From positions 54,573,401 to 54,637,400 of the forward strand of contig NC_087249.1 of NCBI RefSeq assembly GCF_037042905.1: DNA of 64,000 bases. The letters run 5' to 3'. Under the pieces are notes generated by a model, which saw only the letters and a program-made list of their open reading frames with translations, was not told where the DNA came from and made no database searches. The position numbers and the translations under genes were made by a program. Positions 37,027 through 48,739 of this stretch are shown here, piece by piece. Numbering within the stretch: the first letter of the stretch is position 1; the number at the start of each line of letters is the position of its first letter. The stretch is from Lytechinus pictus. Taxonomy: Eukaryota > Echinodermata > Echinoidea > Temnopleuroida > Toxopneustidae.

Positions 37027-38367
37027 CAGGCGCGTAGCCAGGGGGGCAGTGGGGGCGGTTGCCCCCCCCCAAAAAAAACGCTACCAAAAAGAAAAAAAAA
37101 AAAAAACGAAAGGAGAAAAGGGAATAGAGGTAAAGCTTCGTTGTTTTTTCCCTCTTTTTTTTGTCAAGAGAATAAAAACCTGAACAAGACGTTCTTTTCT
37201 CTTTATTCAAAGCACGGGAAAAATATCAAAATTGCTATTCCCTTTTGTTTCCCACACCTTTTTTTCTACTCCGTTTTCCCCTTCCCGGCGGGGGAATTGT
37301 ATATTCTTGCCAGAAATTATAAAGTATACATGGGCGGGTGTAAAGAGTATGCAAAGTATTTTTAATTTTTTTTGCATTGACACAAAATTTCGGCTCTTCT
37401 GTTCGAAGCGGGGAGACTTTTCCGTCACTACCCGAATCCCCAAATGCTATTTCTATGCTTTTCAGCAAGTAATTTTTTGCAAAGTATCTGCTCGAAGGGG
37501 GAGGCATTAAATTCATGCCGTGGTATATGCAAAAATAATTATGTACGATATTAAACTTTATTCTGTATCGCTGTACATCCATTTCCTGTCTTGTTTTGTG
37601 CCATTGATTTGAAATTTTGAATATCACTGAAGTTTCTTGATGAAACAAAAGGAAGCGCTTAATATGAGCGAAATTACACAATGTTTTTTTTCTTCCAAAA
37701 TAAATCACAGAGGTTTCCGTGATTCGCGAGCATGGGAAAGGAAAAGTCCCTCTTCTAGCTTGCATCATCCCTTTCAAATTTTGAGCTCGTTTTTCCTATT
37801 AATCGAGTTGTATATAATCCAAAAAATATCAAAATTAGAACAGGATAAAAGTTTCAGAGAAATTTCTATAATTCAGAGCTTCAACGCCATTTGCGGAAGG
37901 AATAGGGCCTATTTCCTTCCTGCATATACCCGTTTTCTGTTTTGACTTGAGTTAACGAAATTTGATGTGGATAAAGTTTTCACAATCAAATCTGATGTGA
38001 CCAAGGTAGGCATAATTTTAACACTTCTGTTCTCTATTTTTATAAAGCGTTTTAAGCTTCTGCGCTTCGCGCGGTAAGAGGAATTATTTCAAATTCTTCA
38101 ATCTCTTCCCTTTTTTGGGCGCTCATAATTTCTCTTTCGAAAACAATTTTTTAAATCACAGCAGGTCAATTGAATTTGAGTTGATAGGGTAATAGAGACA
38201 CAAGAGATGCCTTCTTTTGATTTGAATATGATGAGATATCGAAAACTTAAACTCCCCCTCCCTGCACCCTCCCCCCTAGGGAGCGCGCTATGCGCGCTCT
38301 GTTAGTGTTGGCACGCTTCGCGCGCACTTACCGCCCCCTCCAAAATTAAATCCTGGCTACGCGGTTG
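37027..38367. mobile_element. 1.34-kb non-autonomous hAT element
   Basis: Ends CAGGCGCGTAGCCAGG and CCTGGCTACGCGGTTG are inverted repeats, and the octamer atattcat flanks both sides exactly (37019-37026 and 38368-38375). The inside has C and A runs near the left end and a GC-rich hairpin (gagcgcgc-tat-gcgcgctc, about 38280-38300) near the right. Open frames on both strands (up to 180 codons) overlap and show no domain. Confidence 0.85.
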
Positions 38368-38379
38368 ATATTCATGAGT

Positions 38380-40840
38380 GTGACCTCCAGGATTGCCTGC
38401 CCAATTTCCTTTCAAAATCTGTGTATTGGAACCACATGTATCTAGAGACGGCATCAAGATATTGTGAAGAAAGGGAAGGTGGGGGGGGGGGTGGACAAGA
38501 CATCCTACAGTTGATGTCATATTTTATTCAATTGAATTATTGGGGTATTATTGGGTTACGCAGCCCATGCCTCTCCTTTCTTTTTTATTCTTTTTTTCTC
38601 TCTCTTTACTTTTGTCCCTCTTAACTTTTGTCCCTCTCTGTTTCTTTTTTTCCCCCACCAGAATAATCTGGGGGGGGGGGCAGTCGCCCTGCATGTATCT
38701 AAATACTACATTTTTGGGATCTAAACTGTGTGGTAAAAGATCTGGCTGTAAGGAAATGCATCACAGTCACATCCCGTTCACTTTCTATTGTTCTATCTTG
38801 AATAGAGAAGTGGAATGATTGTTAGACGTCTACCCTAATCTAATGTATATTTGTCTAAATATCAAGTTGAGAGCTTATTTATTACCCTAACACAGCGAGG
38901 GGTGTTACTTTCACTCATCAAAATGAAATCGGAGACAGGCAGACTGATAATCATCGGGCCCAATTTAGCATGTTCTATCCCATCATGCAGCCAATTAATT
39001 TGATCGGCAATAAATATCTGCTCCTCGCATCATCGATCCGCTATCCCTGGAAGTTGTGGAAAAGATTGTTTTTGCTGCATTATTGCTCTCTTCCTACTTC
39101 TTCTTTTCAAAATAATAAAGCAAAAATCTTTCACTTTGGATAAGTAGATGGAATTGAGCTGTTAGCTTCAGGGTATTTTCATTTTCTCTATATTGGGGAA
39201 AATTTACAGTGATGCATGTTATATGGAAAATGGTTTGGCTCTTCTTGCATTTCGTCATGACAGGAAGGGCTTAAAAACACTTTATTAGAAATGGCATTAA
39301 TGACTTTTAATCATCATCATCATGCAAATTAAATTTCTTGTCATTTATCATTCGTAAATGTTAAACAATCTTAAACTGGGTTCCATAATACATACAAAGA
39401 ATTTTTTCAAACGATTGGCTCTCATTGATATCTCACAATATTAATACTTCAGATTATTACTCAGTAGGTTTTATTGAGAGAGCGGAACAGCATTTCAATG
39501 AATTAGATTGTTAACATCTCCCATTCGCCATCCTATTGAATTCAAAATATTCCTCAACCATGCCCAGGGGTGCCAAATTACCCCTTTCTTGTCCCAGAGG
39601 GCATGGGTATCACCCTGCATTAACATCTTTAGATTAAGTTAAGAAGATCCTATTCAGTGCTGGTAATTGATGCTAAGTTGGCATGACAGAAAGAGATGAA
39701 TTAGATTTAACTGATAAAACGTCAATCAGGGAGCGGAGGCGAAAGATACATGGTGATCCTTGAAGACATATCTGTACTCAGCTCTCTGGATTATATTTCC
39801 CCAGGGTGTCAAACTGGTTTTGTTTGGATATTATCAAGTTTTAGTTTAACAAGATCACTTGGGTGTTAAATAAGAGTTCATCTGGAGTAATTGTTGTCAC
39901 ATCTCTTTCAATATATAGTCTCGGTGATGAATATATTTCTTCTAATTTATGCATTTATAACATGAAAATAGCAGTTGCAAGATGTGTGATGTTAAAAAAA
40001 TATGCATATTTAGGTGAACATATCATTTCATTTGGAATATCATGAAAAATTTGTTGATGATTTTGTATTTGATCTTTCACTCGCTTCAGTATATCAACAT
40101 TCCTGAAAGTGGCAAACCATTTATTTAAGGATTTATCTGTTTATGAATGTTCTGATAGCTGGAGAGACTAATTTATCTTGTCATCCCTGGCAAATAATTA
40201 TCATACTAATGCATATACATGTATTAGCAAGAATGGAGTAAGAATGGAGAGAAGTTGAGGTTGGACATTTAAAAAGTTTAATTTTAATGTGGCATCGCCC
40301 AGGAATGCTGTAAGGAATTGTGGAATTTTTGCTCAATATGAAAGATTTGTATCATATATACTGTATATTTTGGCTGGCTACAATTGTGATCTTGATGGGA
40401 AGTGGGTATGATAGACATTGTTTAAGTAGGGCATGTAGGAATGAAGGCCATAACCCATTTTCCTTACCTGTATATTTCAAACTACATTATTGTACATGAC
40501 TTTTATTACGATGTTCAGTTTTTACGACCATTGACCTGTTTTAATCATGAATGTACATATATTTCTTTGATTTGATGTCAGTAACTTCTAAACACTCTCC
40601 ACCCATACCTAGTAGGATGAAAACATGAATTCCTACTCTTTGGAATACCCCCCCTCCCCCATGAACGGAGATTGCTCAACATTTTTTGCAGGTTCACCAA
40701 AGTCTGATGATCAGATAGTAATCTGTAAAGCGTAACACATAAATATTTTGAGTGTGTGTACATGTGTGTTTTGATGTATGAAGTGTTTCATAAAAGCAAG
40801 ATGTCATTATTAACCAATGTATTCTCTGTTACTCTCAATA
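38380..40840. other. Intron 4 remainder, nothing recognised
   Basis: Ordinary AT-rich intron with a G run at 38481-38490, a C/T tract at 38570-38655 and another G run at 38671-38680. No repeat family or exon was recognised. Confidence 0.5.
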
Positions 40841-40845
40841 TTTAG

Positions 40846-40957
40846 ATACACAAATGCAGACATTGACGTGATCAAACATTGCTTCAAATACACAGTACCT
40901 GTCCTGACGAGTACATTAGCCCTACAGAAAGAAACACAGCTAAAGCATGAAACACAG
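40846..40957 (+). CDS. PDE2A: PDE2A exon 5 of window: end of GAF-A and linker helix
   Basis: 112 nt; the first base completes a Lys codon split with exon 4, and the exon ends in phase 0. Acceptor ctcaatatttag, donor gtaatt. It encodes YTNADIDVIKHCFKYT then VPVLTSTLALQKETQLKHETQ. This aligns with vertebrate FTDEDEHVIQHCFHYTSTV and LTSTLAFQKEQKLKCECQ. The F and E of the NKFDE motif are Y and I here, so the GAF-A motif is incomplete. Confidence 0.95.
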
Positions 40958-41280
40958 GTAATTACCTTCTCTATTCTTCCATCAAGTCCAAAAGTAAAAA
41001 AAAAAAACTGTACCTGCAATAAATTATTTTGCAATAGTGGGTACATAGCGTGTTTAAAATATAATCATCAAATTAATGTCTAACATTCTGGCTCACTGAA
41101 TCTTTTCAGATATGGAAAAAGAGTATTTGAGTATAATTAAATGATAGGAATTTAAATGAGGGATATGTCTTATATTTCATTTTTTTTAATACAAATTTTA
41201 CAATGTTTGTCATCAGTTTTGCAAAAACATTTTCAGACCTTCAGTAATCTAGTTTGATCATTCTTCTCTCATTGTTACAG

Positions 41281-41320
41281 TGCATGCTTCAAGTAGCCAA
41301 GAACCTCTTCACGCATCTTG
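41281..41320 (+). CDS. PDE2A: PDE2A exon 6 of window, short form: inter-GAF linker
   Basis: 40 nt, phase 0 in and 1 out; acceptor cattgttacag, donor gtaagt. It encodes CMLQVAKNLFTHL, identical in pattern to vertebrate ALLQVAKNLFTHL, and the leftover G joins AT of exon 7 to make Asp (HL-DD). This is the canonical splice form. The frame stays open past the donor; see the long form. Confidence 0.93.
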
Positions 41321-42496
41321 GTAAGTTCAAAGATGATGCAATCCTCTGGTCTCAGATGCCCTTAGAATTAGCTTCCTTGAATGCACAGATCAATCTGCAT
41401 GCCCCTCATAGCTTAGACGTCATCCCTTTGTCAAAGGCTCCTCTTTTCACCTTCCAAGTGTCTTTCGAAGGAACAGAGTTAGATGTAGGCTTAGAGAGTC
41501 TTGAGAGTTGTGATTCTTTTGGGCGTGTGAGAGGGTGGAGGGATATGTCGGAAAAAGAGGTCGAGAGTGTGGAGGAGTTCTTGCATCTTGAGAGGTCACT
41601 GATAGCAAGCAAGGGAGCAACTGATGATGGGGTTTCAGACGGATCAGACAGCAGTAGCACTTGCAGTCAAGGTAGTCTGGTTGGATCGTCAAGCTCTAGC
41701 AGTGCAGGAAGCCGACGGGTACTCTGGGATAGTATGGAGACTGAAACTTTGCAAGCATTGACTGAGCTTGGTTTTGGAAGTAGTGTGTCGTTACAAGGAG
41801 ACAGGTACCCATTATTCAAGGTTGCCAAGTCCTCGGGGACTTCTAGTAGCTCTATTATCTGTGCCAAGTCGATATGTAGCTCTGACAGTTGCCCCCATTC
41901 CAGTACTACCACTCTTGCCGTACCTTGTGAATCCTTGGAAGTTCTGACCTCAAAGCCATCAGTCAGTCTTGTGGATCATAAGGGCAGTGCCAAGAGTATC
42001 CTATGTGAATGTTGTTACAGGAGAGCTTCAGATGACATGAAATCTGAAGGTCCTCAGCATGATCAGCAGCAGCTACCTTCATGTAATAAAAAGACAATCC
42101 CCAAGGTCATACTGACCACCCCAGGTCTTTCAGAGTGTCTTTTGTTTGAGGATTTCAATGATGTTATTCCATGTGAATGCTACGTGTCACCAAGTGGTCA
42201 CCTTCTGCATACTGTCCCTGCTTCCGGTCAAACCGTTGGTGCTGGCATCAAGCCAGACACTGCAAGCATTGATCATCAGTTCTCTGCAAATGATCCTGTC
42301 CCTGATCCCCAAAGTAACAATTCCTATAAGGTGTTCCAGAGCTCCAAGGCCCTTCTAGGGACAGATGACGCTGATAGATTGCTGTGTACTAGAGGTTCTA
42401 CCTTCCAGCTTGACTGGAATTCATCCAATGTCGAAATTCAGCAGATCCCTCAGTCAAGCCTCCCAGTTTCCAAAGGTCCAAGTCTCCAAGGAACAT
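41281..42496 (+). CDS. PDE2A: PDE2A exon 6, putative long alternative form with Ser-rich insert
   Basis: The frame of the linker exon continues open across its own donor (41321) to a stop at 42541-42543. At 42497 a second donor (gtaggt, after GGAACAT) leaves the same phase 1, so joining to exon 7 keeps frame and inserts about 392 residues between GAF-A and GAF-B. The insert is acidic and Ser-rich, with a Ser run at 41641-41712 and two Cys motifs, LCECCYRR (42001-42024) and PCECYVSP (about 42169-42192). No known domain was recognised. Base composition is clearly less AT-rich than the flanking introns, and no other open frame in the window is close to this length with mixed composition. Alternatives: a retained-intron isoform ending at 42543, or use of an internal phase-1 donor near 41670. 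Confidence 0.55.
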
Positions 42497-42682
42497 GTAG
42501 GTGGGCTGTTCTTGGTTCTTGTTCTTGGTTCTACAGTTGTTGATTCAGTTTTCATCTTGACTTTTAGAGTTCTAGTTGGAATTTTTAAGTATAACCCAAT
42601 TTCCCTGGTCATTGAATGTTGTATTGATTTTCAGTGTTCACAGCATTTTGCTGTAGTTCTTGTAATTAAAACTCTCAGGAAA

Positions 42683-42805
42683 CCTGGGGAGTGTTTCATA
42701 AAACAAATAGTGATAAATTTGCTCTGAGCCAAATCAGATGCAATGATTTTTGTAGCTTGTAACATGAATTAAAATCACGATCTCTTTTGTGAAATACTTC
42801 CCAGG
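42683..42805. mobile_element. Small palindromic MITE (cctggggagtgtttcataaa)
   Basis: CCTGGGGAGTGTTTCATAAA and the inverse TTTGTGAAATACTTCCCAGG end 123 bp. It belongs to the 'GGGCCCGTTTCATAAA' style; relatives are at 60051-60204 and 61509-61653, with half copies near 13341 and 54720. Confidence 0.65.
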
Positions 42806-42809
42806 ACAA

Positions 42810-45220
42810 TGTTTTGCCTTTACAGTTCAAGTTGACCTGTTTGAATTTCACTACATTTCATAGTTCTTTGGCTTTATCAGTATTGTTGCTAAACATGTAA
42901 TATCACAGTGCTCTTTAGAACAAGGTTCTAGCCATTACAAAGAATAGCTCAATGGTCAACCATCTTCAATGAAAAAAAAAGAAGAAAGAAGCGTAATCAA
43001 GTAAATCTAGGTCATAAGTTTTATATCCCATGCAATCCCCAAATCCATATTCTCCTTTGCCAGTTGAATATTGAGCTCTTTTGGTGCATGCATACATGCT
43101 TCATGTGTTGGGGATTGATTGATATGCAGTTTGAAAAAAATCCCTTTTAAATTTTTCTATTTGTATAGAGTTTATCAGCATTGAATTTGGAAACTATTCT
43201 ACATTTATCATTAATCTTATGTTAGTATTTTTTTCTATTTTCATTTTCTTTGTGCTTTTAAAAAAAAATATCTTTTTCTTATCTTTTCTTCCATGTATTC
43301 ATGGGGTAATTTATAGGGGTTTTTTTGCTCAGAGTTTCATTTCCATGAAAAATCATGATGTCAGTGTTTTTCATTTCTCATGGAGATGTTTTATTATCTA
43401 TTTTGTAAAAAAACTTGTACTTATTCGTACGATAACATATTTCATTTTGCATGCTGGCTATCCTTATTCTCTTTTGCTTTGACTTACTTTGTTCTGTTGT
43501 TATTTTCTCTCTTTGCACACTTAAAGTCCCCATTTCATTTTATATACAGGTGTTTATCTGATTTCATATTCATTGAACTCACTTGTGCATGTTCATACTT
43601 AAATTGATGATTTTTTTTTTTACATACAGATGAGGTATGAATATCTATGTATTGGTTAGTGTATAAAATTAAATCTGAAGAGCAGGGTTGCATTATACCT
43701 GAGCAAAATAACAAGATATCTTTCATCTTTTTAAATTCTGTTTACAAGATATCTCTCTTGATATCATTCTATCTCTTACCCTCCTGTGTCATCGGACACA
43801 AAAATCAGAAGCTTTCTTAGCGTTGAACTTTAACATTAGGATCTTATCCTCTTAATCTGATTTAGTTGCAGAAAACCCTGTTTGTTGCTTTGCCGTTCTT
43901 AAGCAGCTGCAGGGGGGAGGGTGCGTGGTAAAGTAATTGGCCCTGCATTGAAAGCAATGATGATAAAGAGCTTATCCCACTTCCATCATATTTCTCTCTG
44001 ATTGATTTGCAAAGTATCTTGAAGAGATTGAGGCTCGGACTTAATTATGGAGGTTAGCGGCAGGAATGTGGAGGTAAATGGAAGGCATTGACTGAGGAAT
44101 GCCAACCAAAGGAGAGGTAGAGAGGGGGATGTAAGCCAGGGTAGGATGGGTGAATATTATATCCGGTGTATATGGGGATGGTGAGATTAGGACATGAAGC
44201 GATGTATAGAGCAGCATAGGAAATGCATGACGGCGATGGGCGATTTTGCCTCCATCCCAGCCCTAAATCGCCCCTGAAATTCCGCAAATGTAATGCTTTA
44301 GGGTGACCATATTTTCTAGATCTGCTACAACAATGTTTAAGAACATGAAGAAAATCATATCATACATAGGGCAGAGAATTTTTATTCCTCTCTAGGTGGT
44401 TGTTAATGGCTTTGTGTTTTGGGGTCTTTCGTTCGTCCATTCTGTAACCCTCCCACGATCTTAATGTCCATCAATTTAGAAATATCTGAATGAATCTCGT
44501 ATTTAATATAATAATCTTCAATACAAAAACAAGCTCAAGCTAGACTGGGTAGGTTATGTACCTGATTAGAGGTCAGCTGTAGTTGTGGATGATATGAGCT
44601 TTAATAGATGAGTGGATTTACCCTGAAGGTTTGGGCTAGGATTATTAAGAGGGCAGGAACGATTGGAAAAACCCTGATGAATCCACCTGGCTTCATTAAT
44701 ATTTACAATATATGGAGAATTAGTAAATACTTGTAGATGGATGTAGGCTTTTAGGGATAACACTATTTTGTAGGTCTGTAGAGGTCATCTCAGAGAGCAG
44801 AAATATTGAACGTACATGCATGCTTTAATATTTAGATAATGATCATTTTTTATTGTTATAAAGATATTGGATTGTTTTCCAAAAGATACTAGTATAGGAT
44901 TATAAATGAATGTTTTTCATGCCCATGTGATTGTGTGTCGTTGTGCACAGATTGTGAGTGTATATATGCTGTATTACAAAGTTGCACCTGATAAATTCAG
45001 AACCTGTTTATCCTTTCATGGTGATGACAAAAAAAAAGCAAATCAACTTTTGATGTCACAAATAAGCTAAAGCATAGTTTGATACATCTTACACAAATCT
45101 GACGTGGAAAGGCCCATCCATCCCTGTTGAAAGAAATTCACAGATTTAAAAAATCATCAGTAAATCACGATTTGCAAGTAATGGTGTATTGTGTAAATAA
45201 CATTTGATTAACATATTTTT
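42810..45220. other. Intron 6 stretch, nothing recognised
   Basis: T-rich and AT-rich sequence with short chance frames on both strands; slightly less AT-rich around 43880-44280. No repeat family or splice-compatible exon was recognised. Confidence 0.45.
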
Positions 45221-45225
45221 GTTTT

Positions 45226-46458
45226 GCCTGCATATCAGATGCAAGCGTCATCAATTTCAAATCTTCACCAAGGGTAATTGTTTTAAATGCCATCATAACA
45301 TTAAGACTAGGACCTTTTTTTAATGAAATTTGTTCAATTCAATTCAATTCAAATTGTTGATAAGTGTAATCAAGTATCAAATAGAGGAATGTAATTTCAG
45401 GTCACTCTGCAAAGGTCATTTTGGGGTCAGTAAACTGATAACAACATGGAACATCTTAACCAGGGGTTATGATTTTCCCTTAACAATAGAATGTTGAAAT
45501 TGGAAGTCTGCATAAAGTTAAACTTGGATTATATTGAGTAACAGAAAGTTAATTTCAGGTTAGTAGGTCAAGGTCAAGGGTCATTTCTGACAAATTAACT
45601 TAAGAATTGATATTTTGTTTATTGAAGGGATAGTCCGGGCTGAAAATATTTATATCTAAATAAATAGAGTAAAATTCACAGAGCAAAATGCTGAGAATTT
45701 TATCAAAATCGGATAACAAATAACAAAGTTATCTGATTTTAAAGTTTATCAATATTTTGTGAAACAGTTATATGCACATTGTCATGAATATTCATTAGGT
45801 GGGCTGATGATGTCACATCCCCACTTTCCTTTTTCTTATGTCATTACATGAAATCATAAATATTTCATTTTTTCATGCATGTGTAAATGATGTGTCTCCA
45901 TTATGATGAAATAAGTTGCGGCAATAAATAACTAATGCACTTAATCAGTTGTTAATCCAATTGTTTTATCTTTGGTAGAAAAATTTAAATAAACCTAATT
46001 TTATATAATGAAATACAAAGAAACAAGTGGGGATATGACATCATCATCCCATCTAATTAATATTTATGAAGACATGCCTAGAACTGTTTCACCGGAATAA
46101 TGCAAATCTTTAAAATTGAATAACTTATTTTTTATCCGATTCCGATCAAATTATCAGCATTTTGCTTCGTGAATTTTTCTCTATTTATCGAGATTTAAAT
46201 ATATCTAGCCTGGACCATCCCTTTAATCAACCTTAATGAAACTTGTACGAGATGAGATGGTATTTTGATATAAATCATATGAAATGAATATCAGTTTTTA
46301 AGTCAAGTTCAAAGGTCGTTTGAGGTCATTGAATTTAAGATTCTTCATCAATTTTTTTAAATTTTCTCATCATAGTTGTCAAAGTCAAGAATGCTGCTAT
46401 CTTGAATAGCGCAATGAAGGCAAGACTACACGAGGCATTCCACTTGTTCATGAAATGC
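45226..46458. repeat. Old copy of the gtctcgccggcatagc family, interrupted
   Basis: catcaatttcaaatcttcac and later gccatcataacattaag, then at the far end gctgctatcttgaatagcgc and gaggcattccacttgttcat, match the family at 28311-29655. It is split by the insertion at 45625-46223. Confidence 0.6.
45625..46223. mobile_element. Palindromic 0.6-kb MITE (aagggatagtccgggct), nested
   Basis: AAGGGATAGTCCGGGCT and the inverse AGCCTGGACCATCCCTT bound 599 bp with long inverted sub-terminal regions (aaaatcggataac against its inverse near 46130). It resembles the copies A-C family and has inserted into the older tandem-repeat copy. Confidence 0.75.
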
Positions 46459-47068
46459 ATGCAAATATTGGCTCTTACTGTAAATAGATATTTCAATGTA
46501 TCACACTCATGGCCATTCAATATTATCTAAATAGTGACTGATATTGACAAAGAGATGCTTGCTGGTGAAATGATCAATATATTGCAGTGAAAAGATATAT
46601 CTATGTATGTATGTTTGTTTAGCTGTATGCTGTTACCTACCTCTGGTCAATTATCAGTTGGTCCAATTCTCTTGCTTGCCAAGTGCAAGTCAAAATCAAG
46701 AAAGGGAAGATAATTTTGAATTCACCTCCCCATTCGGGCAAGTAATTATAGTCAAGCTATCAAGATAATAAATGAAAAAAATCAAAGTCAGTTGATATAA
46801 TGTGAATGTCCATCATTCAAGTACGACTCCAGCAGTGGTCAGATATACAAAGTTGCAAAATTCATTTGAAATTATCGTTTTTTTTAATACTAGAATGATT
46901 TTGGCATAGTGGATAAGTTTTAGTGCAATCAAGGTATATGTGTGATCTGGATTTGAATAATGGAAAGGGGGGGGGGGGGGGTAAATCACTTCTAATTTTA
47001 ATCCTATAAATTATTTTCACACCTTTACCTTTCAGTGTGTGTAAAGTACTTTGTTCATTTTCTGTTTC

Positions 47069-47279
47069 TGGGCCCTGTGATACAAATCATAAATATTGAT
47101 TATGCGATGGATATGTGCGATTGATTATACGCTGGATATGTGCGATGATTACACAATGGATATGTGCGATTGATTATACATGTACAATAGATATGTGCCA
47201 TTAATTACATATACTAATCCATACAATCTATTATGGAAATCTGCCTTATGATCAATGGCTAAGTTTGTTTTGGGATTCT
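47069..47279. repeat. Palindromic MITE relative with internal tandem repeats
   Basis: Left end ctgggccctgtgatacaaat matches the 7620 element. Inside, a unit close to gattatacgctggatatgtgcgat is repeated about four times. A half copy with aaagcttagtgattgatcat lies near 47685. Confidence 0.5.
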
Positions 47280-47941
47280 GTATTTCTACGCTATGCTCTT
47301 GAGGCCTGCACAACGCAAAACTTTATAAGAATGCAAAGAAAATCATAGGAGAAGGAAAAAAAATCTACTCAACCATGGTTGTGTAAAGCCGTTGGGTATG
47401 AAAATGTAATTGAAAAATAAATTATGTATGAAAGATTGATGATAGCTCAGTTCAGTGCCCTGGACCAGACTAAGAGGAGCATTCATAATCACGAATGTGA
47501 TCAAAAGAGATCTGATATGAGGGGCAGGAAACTTGGGTAATGCTATTCTCATCCCAAGCTTTGAGGAGGTGTTACATGAAACCAATTTGCAATGCGTTGA
47601 AAATATCATTAGTAAGATGACAATTAGATGAATTTTAGTTCTTAACCAATTTACACTTTCTTTTGCAAGAACTACACTATAAAACAAAGCTTAGTGATTG
47701 ATCATAGATTGAAATTAATGATTGATCACAGATAGATTTTAATTATATTTTCTATATTGATGTTAATATACATAGATAGTAAATAAACATTATGTAATTG
47801 ATTTTCAAAATCATTGCTATGATTAATAATTGAGGTTTAAAATGAAAGCGTTATTTAGTCAGATGACTTGAGAAAATACCTCAAGAAAAAAAGGTTAACT
47901 GGGAAGTGGTTTCAATTGAAAGTATGTCTTAGTCGTAAGGA

Positions 47942-48735
47942 TAAGGCTGCGTTTATGCGACCTCAAGCCAGAATCATGATTTGAATCATGATTTGAATCA
48001 TGATTCAAAACACAAACATGAATCACGATTTCACAGAATCAGCGTTTAGACGACCGTCATTCCAATGCTGTTTCTCCTCAGAATCGGGCCAATCCAGTGC
48101 GCATCACTAGTGCGCAGTTTGACAGAGGAAGTTTTTCGCACGTGTTTCGGCTCTCGAAAAATCTTTTGCTTCCAGAATTCAACCTAATTTTGTTTACTTC
48201 TATCATATAAGGTCCATATGCTTCTATTCATCTTGTTAGTTAATCCAAAATGGTGTTCGGAAGTGAATTTCAGCGTAGATCCAATTTAATATTGACACTC
48301 TATACTCATCATTGTCTCCAGTTAATTCATTTACTAGAACTTGAAGTTGAAGACATGACCAAAAAATGAAAAGTAGTGGACGATGCGAAGACCAACACAG
48401 AACTTGAACATGACAAGAAATGCATGCAGAGTAATCATGTACATACAATGAGCATAAGCTTGGCAAGAGTCAAACCGAAAGCCGTAGCCCGACGACACAG
48501 TGAGGTCATATAATCATGATTCAAATCACGATATCGTTTATTCGAACATTTTCGTACGTGATTCTGCAGAAACGTCTTTCCAAACGCCCCTTTTTTCGTG
48601 TTTCATGTTTGTGATTCTAATCATGATTATATTCAATTTCGACTAAACGCAATCGTGATTCTGCAGAATCATGATTTGAATCATGATTCAGATCATGATT
48701 CTAGGGTGAAAAAGTGGCGGATAAACGCACCCTTA
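47942..48735. mobile_element. 0.8-kb TIR element with aatcatgatt palindromes
   Basis: TAAGGCTGCGTTTATGCG and the inverse GGATAAACGCACCCTTA end about 794 bp. Sub-terminal clusters of the 10-bp palindrome aatcatgatt occur at both ends (47973-48005 and 48669-48703) and near 48511 and 48620. The layout is Harbinger-like, but the target duplication is not clear. Confidence 0.6.
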
Positions 48736-48739
48736 GTCT

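Noticed and set aside
36931..37777. 144- and 180-codon frames on opposite strands
   Set aside because: They overlap each other and mostly lie in the hAT element 37027-38367; Lys/Phe-rich low complexity.
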